From Massilia sp. UMI-21 (GTDB lineage: Bacteria; Pseudomonadota; Gammaproteobacteria; Burkholderiales; Burkholderiaceae_D): a DNA stretch of 64,000 nt. The notes under the pieces were generated by a model that was not told the origin of the DNA, did not search any database, and saw nothing but the letters and a program-made list of their open reading frames with translations. Each line of letters begins with the position of its first letter. Within the stretch, counting starts at the first letter, position 1. The stretch is from positions 1,426,001 through 1,490,000 of the forward strand of contig CP063848.1 of assembly GCA_015277795.1 (NCBI GenBank). Reading direction: 5' to 3'. A program made the position numbers and the translations under genes. This document shows positions 57,909 through 64,000 of this stretch, one piece after another.

Positions 57909-58877
57909 ATGCTGATTAACTGCGTCGCCTACCAGGAAGGCAAGAAACTGTCCGACATCGCGGTCGAGGACATCAGCGAACACCTGAAAGAACCCGGAAC
58001 CTTCGTCTGGGTCGCCCTGCGCGATCCGGACCAGGCCGAGATCCTCACCATGCAGGAAGAATTCGGCCTGCACGAACTGGCGGTGGAAGACGCCGCGCGC
58101 GGCCACCAGCGTCCCAAGATGGAGGAGTACGGCGACTGCGTCTTCATGACCGTGCACATCATCGAGCTCGATGGCGACGAGATCAACGCCGGCGAACTGG
58201 CGATCTTCGCCGGCCCGAACTACGTGCTGTCGGTACGGCGCGACGCCAACCGCGGCTTCCTGGGCGTGCGCGCCCGCGCCGAGCGCGAGCCGCACCAGCT
58301 CAAGAAAGGTTCCGGATTCGTGCTGTACGCGCTGGTGGACGCGGTGGTGGACCGCTACTTCCCGGTGGCCGACATGCTCGAGTCCGAACTGGAGTCGATC
58401 GAGGACCACATCTTCGGCCAGCAAGGCGCGCAGCGCGGCAATGTCGAGCGCCTGTATGAGCTCAAGCGCAAGTCGCAGATCCTGCGCCATGCGGTGGTGC
58501 CGCTGATGGATGCGATCGGGCGCCTGCACGGCGGGCGCGTGCCCGGCGTGGTGATCGAGACCCAGGACTACCTGCGCGACGTCCACGACCACCTGCTGCG
58601 CATCCTCGGCCGGCTGGATGCGGTGCGCGACACCATCAACACCGCGATCCAGGTGACGCTGTCGATGGTGGCGATCGAAGAAAACGACATCAGCAAGAAG
58701 CTGGCTTCCTACGCGGCGATCTTCGCCGTGTTTACCGCCTTTGCCGGCATCTGGGGCATGAACTTCGAATTCATGCCGGAGCTGAGGTGGAAGTACGGGT
58801 ACCCGGTGGCGCTGTGCACGATGGCCGGGGTGTGCTTCTACCTGTACCGGCGCTTCAAGAGGGCAGGATGGCTTTGA
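57909..58877 (+). CDS. corA: CorA-family magnesium/cobalt transporter
   Basis: This 322-residue protein has a large cytosolic N-terminal funnel domain and two C-terminal membrane helices. The first ends in the selectivity signature GMNFEFMPE (FTAFAGIWGMNFEFMPEL), and the second is YPVALCTMAGVCFYLYRRF. It forms a pentameric Mg2+ channel regulated by intracellular Mg2+. The ATG at 57909 starts MLINCVAYQEGKKLSDIAVE, typical of betaproteobacterial members. It follows ntrC by 60 bases but is probably separate. Confidence 0.95.
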   Translation: MLINCVAYQEGKKLSDIAVEDISEHLKEPGTFVWVALRDPDQAEILTMQEEFGLHELAVEDAARGHQRPKMEEYGDCVFMTVHIIELDGDEINAGELAIFAGPNYVLSVRRDANRGFLGVRARAEREPHQLKKGSGFVLYALVDAVVDRYFPVADMLESELESIEDHIFGQQGAQRGNVERLYELKRKSQILRHAVVPLMDAIGRLHGGRVPGVVIETQDYLRDVHDHLLRILGRLDAVRDTINTAIQVTLSMVAIEENDISKKLASYAAIFAVFTAFAGIWGMNFEFMPELRWKYGYPVALCTMAGVCFYLYRRFKRAGWL

Positions 58878-59159
58878 TTACTTTACCCGGGTTCATCGGG
58901 CGCCTATGCTATTCATTGCAGGGCACTCTCTCGCATTGGCTTTACCGCGAAGCTTCGCTGGCACGGATCAAGAGAGTCGCTGAACTCACAGAGAATACTA
59001 AACCGCCGGCACTTAAATATCCTTAGTTAAGTCGACAAATATGTAGCTGGAAAATTTGAAATTGAAATTGAATTTGAATGCAGAGGGAGGGGGAAATATG
59101 GTCCAGTGGCCCCTCAACTGGCTACAGACCGGACCGGTTCTTGATTTGTCTAATGCGCG

Positions 59160-59420
59160 TTAATAGCTGCCCTCTGGGGGCAGGCAACTATTTAGACAGC
59201 AATCGTATTCTTCCACCTTAACATAAAACTCAGTTCTCACGCCCCACCACATAAACTTGTCGTTGTTAAAGCACGAGATTCCGCCTTCGCCCACAGGCGT
59301 CGTAAAAGTCGCATCTGAATAATAGACTGCCCGATATCCCTTATTGATTGCAGCATACCCAATACTAGTGATGCTGAAGAGGCTCGCAATGAGAGCGAGC
59401 ATGAGAGTCTTACGTTTCAT
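59160..59420 (-). CDS. Small secreted Cys-containing peptide (DUF6289-like)
   Basis: This 86-residue protein has a clean signal peptide (MKRKTLMLALIASLFSITSI, cleavage near GYA-A at 23). The mature part is about 63 residues with GYRAVYYSDATFTTPVGEGG and four cysteines at 50, 74, 75 and 79. The pattern recalls DUF6289 proteins. AAGGA lies six bases upstream of the ATG. It sits in an AT-rich island of about 1 kb unlike the flanks, suggesting transfer. A role as a secreted effector or bacteriocin-like peptide is conceivable but unsupported. Confidence 0.75.
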   Translation of the reverse strand: MKRKTLMLALIASLFSITSIGYAAINKGYRAVYYSDATFTTPVGEGGISCFNNDKFMWWGVRTEFYVKVEEYDCCLNSCLPPEGSY

Positions 59421-59900
59421 AGGTATTCCTTACTAGAGAAAATTTTACGAAACCATCTATTCACTATTGAGACGACTACTCCCAATAGCGTAAGGAATTG
59501 TATTCCACATATGCATGCCTCTCAATAGTGGATTCCATGCAGTATAAATAATCGTTCGAGCGTGCATGCCGACTGGTGAAGGCCAGAAGTGCGATATCAG
59601 CAGGGACTTTCCCTATTTACACCAATCACCGACATGTCATAGTCTTTCCAGGAGCCCCACGCAAACTTCGAGTTTATAGCGGAGCGCGAGACGAAATCTG
59701 ACTTTAATGTTGCGCCGCCGACCATGATCGGTGAGCTTCTATCTCTCCCGAAGTTTCAACACTCCGACCCGATATCTGGACTTGGTTTTCCGAGAGTGGA
59801 CGGGGAAATTTTGGGTAATTTTTCGGCTGAATCAGGTCTATATGTCAACGAACTCTCGCAAACTTCAAGTTCGTTCGATTGATAGGCGGTTGTTGACCGC
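59421..59900. other. AT-rich spacer without a recognisable gene
   Basis: These 480 bases are clearly less GC-rich than the rest of the window. Only short unconvincing frames occur; the longest on the + strand (from 59731) has no family resemblance and runs antisense into the next gene. It includes the probable promoter region of the DUF6289-like gene and may be the remnant of an insertion. Confidence 0.55.
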
Positions 59901-60767
59901 TCACTTTTTGGCTGTGGCCGCTGCGCCGCCGCAGGCCACCACTACTAAGGCGATCGCCAGCCACTGCATCATTGTGAGCATCTCCCCAAGCACCACCCAG
60001 GCCGCGAGCGCCGCGAACGCCGGCCCGGCGCTCACCAACATGCCGAACACGCGGCGCGGCAGGCGCGCCAGCGCGGCCATCTCGAGGGTATAGGGCAGGG
60101 CGCTGGACAGCACCGCCACCGCCAGGCCGCCCGCCAGCACGGACGGCAGGAGCAGCGCGCCGCCGGCATGAAGCACGCCGACCGGCACCGTGAACAGCGC
60201 CGCCGCCAGCATGCCCCAGGCCACCGCCTGGCCGCCGTCGAGATGCGAGACGCGCTTGCCGAACACGATGTACATCGCCCAGCAGAAGGCCGCGCCCAGC
60301 GCATACGCCACCCCTAGCGGATCCAGGGGCGCCACGCCCGCATGCACCGGCGCCAGCAGCCACAGGCCAAAGGCCGCCAGCAGCACCCAGCCGAAGTCGC
60401 GCGCGCGGCGCGAGGACAGCACCACCACGCCGAGCGGACCGACCACCTCGATGGCGACCGCGATGCCGATCGGGATGCGCGCGAAGGCGCCGTAGATGAG
60501 CAGGTTCATGCAGCCCAGCATCAGGCCGTAGACGAGCAGGTTGAGCGCATCGCGCCGCGCCGGCAGGCGGCGCCACGGGCGCACGAGCGCGAGCATGATC
60601 AGCGCCGCCAGGCCGACCCGCACGGCGGTCACGCCCTGGCTGCCGACCAGCGGGAACAGGTGCTTGGCCCAGGCGGCGCCGGCGTTGACCGACACCATCG
60701 AGGCCAGGATCGCCAGGCCGGGACCGAGGGTCCCGCTGCCTGCCGGCGCACCTGCGATCGGTTTCAC
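59901..60767 (-). CDS. EamA-family transporter (RhtA-like exporter)
   Basis: This 288-residue protein has about ten membrane helices in two EamA repeats. It has RhtA-like features: GAAWAKHLFPLVGSQGVTAV near the start, PIGIAVAIEVVGPLGVVVL in the first repeat and a final ALVVVACGGAAATAKK. RhtA exports threonine and homoserine; other members export cysteine or purines. Its ATG overlaps the stop of the upstream FAD-oxidoreductase gene (ATGA), so the two form an operon. Confidence 0.87.
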   Translation of the reverse strand: MKPIAGAPAGSGTLGPGLAILASMVSVNAGAAWAKHLFPLVGSQGVTAVRVGLAALIMLALVRPWRRLPARRDALNLLVYGLMLGCMNLLIYGAFARIPIGIAVAIEVVGPLGVVVLSSRRARDFGWVLLAAFGLWLLAPVHAGVAPLDPLGVAYALGAAFCWAMYIVFGKRVSHLDGGQAVAWGMLAAALFTVPVGVLHAGGALLLPSVLAGGLAVAVLSSALPYTLEMAALARLPRRVFGMLVSAGPAFAALAAWVVLGEMLTMMQWLAIALVVVACGGAAATAKK

Positions 60768-62380
60768 GCAGCCATCGCCAGCGCCACGGCTTCCGCCACG
60801 CGGATGCCGTCCACCGCCGCCGACATGATGCCGCCGGCGTAGCCCGCGCCTTCGCCGGCCGGGAACAGGCCGCGCGTGTTCAGGCTTTGCAGGTCGCCGT
60901 CATTGCGCTTGATGCGGATCGGCGAGGAGGTGCGGGTCTCGACCCCGGTCAGCACCGCGTCGTGCTTGTAGTAGCCCTTGATCTGCTTGTCGAAGGCGAC
61001 GAAGGCTTCGCGCATCGCGACAATCGCGTAGTCGGGTAGCGAAGGCGCGAGGTCGGTTAGGTGCACCGCCGGCTTGAACGAGGGGACCACCGAGCCGAAC
61101 TCCTTGGAGGCCACGCCTTTCACGAAGTCGCCCATCAACTGGCCCGGCGCGTCGTAGTTGGAGCCGCCGAGCACGAAGGCGCGCGACTCCAGCTCGCGCT
61201 GGAAGGCGATGCCGGCCAGCGGATGGCCCGGATAATCCTCGGGCGTGATGCCGACCACGATGGCGCTGTTGGCGTTGCGCTCGTTGCGCGAGTACTGGCT
61301 CATGCCGTTGGTGACCACGCGGCCTTCCTCGCTCGATGCCGCCACCACGGTGCCGCCCGGGCACATGCAGAAGCTGTACACCGAACGGCCGTTGGAGGCG
61401 TGGTGCACGATCTTGTAGTCGGCCGCGCCGAGCAGCTTGTTGCCGGCGTTCGGACCGAAGCGGCAGACGTCGATCAGCGATTGCGGGTGCTCCACGCGGA
61501 AACCGATCGAGAAGGGCTTGGCCTCGACGTAGACGCCGCGCTCGTACAGCAGCTCGAAGGTGTCGCGCGCGCTGTGGCCGATCGCCATCACCAGGTGGCG
61601 GGTCGGGATTTCTTCGCCGCTGGACAGGCGCACGCCCTGCACCTGGCGCACGCCGGCCTCTTCGCTCACGTAGATGTCGTCCACGCGCGTCTCGAAACGG
61701 ATCTCGCCGCCCAGGGCCGTGATCTCGGCGCGGATCTGCTCGACCATCTTCACCAGGCGGAAGGTGCCGATGTGGGGCTTGCTCACGTACAAGATCTCTT
61801 CCGGCGCGCCGGCCTTGACGAACTCGGTCAGCACCTTGCGGCCGTAGTGCTTCGGGTCCTTGATCTGGCTGTACAGCTTGCCGTCCGAGAAGGTGCCTGC
61901 GCCGCCCTCGCCGAACTGCACGTTCGACTCGGTATTGAGCTTGCGCTTGCGCCAGAAACCGAAGGTGTCGACGGTGCGCTCGCGCACCACCTTGCCGCGC
62001 TCCAGCACCAGCGGGTTCAGGCCCATCTGGGCCAGGATCAGGGCCACGAACATGCCGCAGGGACCCATGCCGACCACCACCGGACGCGGCGTGCCCGGCG
62101 CCGGCCTGGCGGCGGGGACGAACTTGTAGCCGGTGTCGGGCGAGCGGCCGACGTACTGGTCCTGCTGGAAGCGCGCCAGCACCGCGGCTTCGTCGCGTAG
62201 CTCGACGTCGATCGCATAGATCAGCACGATGGCTGACTTCTTGCGCGCGTCGTAGCTGCGCTTGAAGACGGTGAAATCGACCAGGTCGGCGGCCTGGATG
62301 CCGAGGCGCGCCAGGATGGCTTCGCGCAGGGCGGGTTCCGGATGGTTGAGGGGGAGTTTGAGTTCGCTGATTCGGAGCAT
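60764..62380 (-). CDS. NAD(P)/FAD-dependent oxidoreductase (COG2509-type)
   Basis: This protein of about 538 residues begins MLRISELKLPLNHPEPALRE. The FAD-binding motif comes late, at about residues 100-130 (PVVVGMGPCGMFVALILAQM), after an RNA-binding-like N-terminal domain with FKRSYDARKK. Conserved blocks are FGEGGAGTFSDGKLYSQIKD, SVYSFCMCPGGTVVAA and GLFPAGEGAGYAGGIMSAAVDG. This is the widespread uncharacterised FAD-dependent dehydrogenase family; the substrate is unknown. ATG 62380 is preferred over 62407. It is co-transcribed with the EamA gene, and its leader carries a terminator-like hairpin. Confidence 0.88.
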   Translation of the reverse strand: MLRISELKLPLNHPEPALREAILARLGIQAADLVDFTVFKRSYDARKKSAIVLIYAIDVELRDEAAVLARFQQDQYVGRSPDTGYKFVPAARPAPGTPRPVVVGMGPCGMFVALILAQMGLNPLVLERGKVVRERTVDTFGFWRKRKLNTESNVQFGEGGAGTFSDGKLYSQIKDPKHYGRKVLTEFVKAGAPEEILYVSKPHIGTFRLVKMVEQIRAEITALGGEIRFETRVDDIYVSEEAGVRQVQGVRLSSGEEIPTRHLVMAIGHSARDTFELLYERGVYVEAKPFSIGFRVEHPQSLIDVCRFGPNAGNKLLGAADYKIVHHASNGRSVYSFCMCPGGTVVAASSEEGRVVTNGMSQYSRNERNANSAIVVGITPEDYPGHPLAGIAFQRELESRAFVLGGSNYDAPGQLMGDFVKGVASKEFGSVVPSFKPAVHLTDLAPSLPDYAIVAMREAFVAFDKQIKGYYKHDAVLTGVETRTSSPIRIKRNDGDLQSLNTRGLFPAGEGAGYAGGIMSAAVDGIRVAEAVALAMAA

Positions 62381-62411
62381 GGGAGTAATCGAAGAGGTTG
62401 CTGGCAATGCA

Positions 62412-62442
62412 ACAAAAAGAGGAGCGGCCGGGAAGGCCGCTC
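62412..62442 (-). terminator. Terminator-like hairpin in the leader of the FAD oxidoreductase gene
   Basis: GAGCGGCC (62422-62429) pairs with GGCCGCTC (62435-62442). On the - strand the stem is followed by CTCTTTTTGTT, and the ATG lies about 30 bases further on. It may be an attenuator or terminate an upstream transcript. Confidence 0.6.
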
Positions 62443-62553
62443 AAACCGCTATTTTACCCAAGAGCCGGCGCCGGCGGGACGGCATCGCATTTTCCATCGG
62501 CCGATTTTGTTGCGGCGCGCAAACACGAACAAGCCTTTATATGCATCTACATT

Positions 62554-62591
62554 TGCACCAATGTTGTGCTTTTCCGCGCCACCGTGGTGCT
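62554..62591. promoter_or_regulatory. Pair of NtrC-like dyads upstream of the TonB receptor gene
   Basis: TGCACC-AATGT-TGTGCT (62554-62570) and CGCGCC-ACCGT-GGTGCT (62575-62591) resemble the glnA sites and are 21 bases apart, two helical turns. No sigma-54 promoter was found downstream on either strand, so the function is open. Confidence 0.4.
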
Positions 62592-62836
62592 GCGCTGCAC
62601 TATGGTTGGTCGGGAAAAAAGCTAATGAAATCAATGTGTTGTTTCCATGCGTATTGACGTATTGAAAAGTTTGACTTGTCTATATATGCATGTTTCTATG
62701 TTGAAAGTTCACTACTTGTTGGTAGAAGGACAATCGTCGGCATGCAGTAGTCAGGACAGCGCTGCCGGCCTTCCATGATTCGTATAACAACCACAGCGGG
62801 CTCGCAGAATCGGCCCGCAATCATAGGATTCATAAT

Positions 62837-64000
62837 ATGTTGAAAAAGACCGTGTTGGCACGTGCCTTGGGCATCGCGTTTGCCGCCTCGCTTGGTTCCG
62901 TCGTCCTGGTGTCGGGCAGCGCCCACGCTGCCTCGAACTCGGCCGGCGACATCGTTGGCCGCGCCGCGGCAGGTACCGTGATCACGATCGAAAACAAGTC
63001 GATCGGCTTCACCCGCACCCTGACCGTCAACAAGAACGGCGACTACCAGCTGACCATGCTGGCTCCGGGCAACTACGTCGTGCGCGCCAAGCGTCCGGAC
63101 GGTTCGATCGAGGAACGCACCGTGTCGGTCAATGCCGGCGAGGGCACTTCGGCCAACTTCGACGCCGCCACCAAGACCGTCGTCGTGACCGGCCGCCTGA
63201 GCCGCATCGACGTCAAGTCGCCTGAGTCGAGCCTGGTCCTGAACGAAGCCGCGATCGACCGCATCCCGGTGGCGCGCGACGTGACCGCCGTGGCCTTGCT
63301 GGCCCCGGGCGCGACCCGCGGCGACTCCCGTATCGGCCAGACCAGCCTGCGCGCCGGCAACGTGCCTTCGTTGGGCGGCGCTTCGCCGGCGGAAAACGTC
63401 TATTACATCAACGGCTTCAACGTCACCAACATGCTCAACGGCGTGGCGTTCAACCAAGCGCCGTTCGAAGCGATCGCACAGCAGCAGGTCAAGACCGGCG
63501 GCTACGGTCCGGAATATGGCCGTTCGTTGGGCGGCGTGCTGGCGGTCACCACCAAGCGCGGCACCAACGAGTGGAAGGGCGGCGCCAACGTCATCTGGAC
63601 CCCGGTCGACCTGCGCGCCAAGTCGGTGTACACCGAAAAGAGCCCGACCAACGGTTCCTGGCTGCTGAGCGAGCGTCCGGGCGGCGTCGATGACCTGCAG
63701 GCCAACGTCTGGGCCGGCGGTCCGATCGTCCAGGACAAGCTGTTCATCTTCGGCCTGGTCCAGGGCGCCGATATCAAGCAGGAGACCTATGGCGCCAGCA
63801 CCCTGACCGAAACGAAGAACAGCACCCCGCGCTACCTGGTGAAGGCCGACTGGAACATCAACGACAGCAATACACTCGAAGTCACCGCCTTCAGCGACAA
63901 GTCCAAGGACAAGGTCCGTACCTTCAACCTGGCGACGCCGTACCGCGAATCGCGCACCACCGAAAAGGCGCCGGACGAGTTCACCACGGGTGGCGAGAAC
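62837..64000 (+). CDS. TonB-dependent receptor, Oar-like (N-terminal part)
   Basis: The gene runs off the window; 388 codons are present. A signal peptide (about residues 1-31, VLVSGSAHA-A) is followed by a carboxypeptidase-regulatory-like beta-sandwich (about 35-105, IVGRAAAGTVITIENKSIGF). Then comes a plug domain (from about 115: ESSLVLNEAAIDRIPVARDV, NVYYINGFNVTNML, GYGPEYGRSLGGVLAVTTKR) and the start of the barrel. This is the architecture of Oar/SusC-like outer-membrane receptors that import large substrates. AGGA lies eight bases before the ATG. The substrate is unknown. Confidence 0.9.
   Translation, partial: MLKKTVLARALGIAFAASLGSVVLVSGSAHAASNSAGDIVGRAAAGTVITIENKSIGFTRTLTVNKNGDYQLTMLAPGNYVVRAKRPDGSIEERTVSVNAGEGTSANFDAATKTVVVTGRLSRIDVKSPESSLVLNEAAIDRIPVARDVTAVALLAPGATRGDSRIGQTSLRAGNVPSLGGASPAENVYYINGFNVTNMLNGVAFNQAPFEAIAQQQVKTGGYGPEYGRSLGGVLAVTTKRGTNEWKGGANVIWTPVDLRAKSVYTEKSPTNGSWLLSERPGGVDDLQANVWAGGPIVQDKLFIFGLVQGADIKQETYGASTLTETKNSTPRYLVKADWNINDSNTLEVTAFSDKSKDKVRTFNLATPYRESRTTEKAPDEFTTGGEN

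Larger units (their letters stand above)
62381..62836. other. Divergent control region between the FAD gene and the TonB receptor gene
   Basis: This 456-base region holds a terminator-like hairpin (62412-62442), NtrC-like dyads (62554-62591), an AT-rich segment around 62640-62720 and the TonB-receptor leader. A 61-codon - strand frame (62449-62634) with a TTG start and weak ribosome-binding site is not convincing. Confidence 0.6.

Noticed and set aside
58868..59026. A short + strand frame after corA
   Set aside because: It has no ribosome-binding site and no recognisable composition or family; it begins inside the corA stop region.
59731..60093. A 120-codon + strand frame in the AT-rich spacer
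   Set aside because: Its second half is antisense to the EamA gene and the first half has no coding character.
62449..62634. A 61-codon - strand frame ending at the terminator-like hairpin
   Set aside because: It has a TTG start with a weak ribosome-binding site and overlaps the NtrC-like sites; position before the hairpin alone is not enough.

Overview
The window is high-GC, gene-dense chromosomal DNA. It looks like a betaproteobacterium of the order Burkholderiales, most likely Oxalobacteraceae (Massilia/Telluria-like). The reasons are protein resemblance, the rplU-rpmA-obgE-proB order, an intracellular Cys-type PHA depolymerase plus a PHA-system protein, glnA followed by ntrB-ntrC, and an Oar-like TonB receptor. 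This placement is an inference from memory of these families; no search was run. Gene starts were chosen from ribosome-binding sites where these were visible.

Region 1 (1-14.6 kb) is a nucleobase-catabolism supercluster. The tail of an aminotransferase, mmsA, preT, preA, an NCS1 permease, dihydropyrimidinase and a beta-ureidopropionase-type hydrolase form one + strand operon that covers uracil/thymine uptake and the reductive route to CoA esters. After a small MgtC-family gene come purine genes: a fused OHCU decarboxylase-allantoate amidohydrolase and a LysR regulator on the - strand, diverging from membrane-bound urate oxidase puuD and an odd M20-family protein that appears to have lost most metal ligands.

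Region 2 (14.5-28.4 kb) is more mixed. It holds a large secreted protein of unknown role, an S9 prolyl oligopeptidase, two 35-residue microproteins, a two-gene module with a caspase-like DUF6345 protein, an AI-2E-type permease, a 28-residue membrane peptide next to an MscS channel, a sodium:solute symporter and a MEDS-domain histidine kinase.

Region 3 (28.4-40.1 kb) is largely housekeeping: tRNA-Pro(CGG), polyprenyl synthase, L21, L27, Obg, ProB, a chemoreceptor, endonuclease III with RsxB, an RcnB-like protein, PhaZ, a ferredoxin reductase and ferredoxin FdxA.

Region 4 (40.3-52.8 kb) has an M4 metalloprotease with an emfourin-like inhibitor, a PHA-system protein, ACBP, a mirrored REP-like element, FKBP, an EI24 protein, a CinA-like protein, a divergent class A PBP, a TAXI binding protein, a CocE/NonD hydrolase and a rhodanese.

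Region 5 (52.8-64 kb) is nitrogen control. glnA lies behind three NtrC-type sites and a sigma-54 promoter, followed by a DUF4124 gene, ntrB and ntrC. Then come corA, an AT-rich island with a DUF6289-like secreted peptide, an FAD oxidoreductase-EamA operon, and the start of a TonB-dependent receptor with NtrC-like sites upstream. No insertion sequence, prophage or CRISPR array was found.
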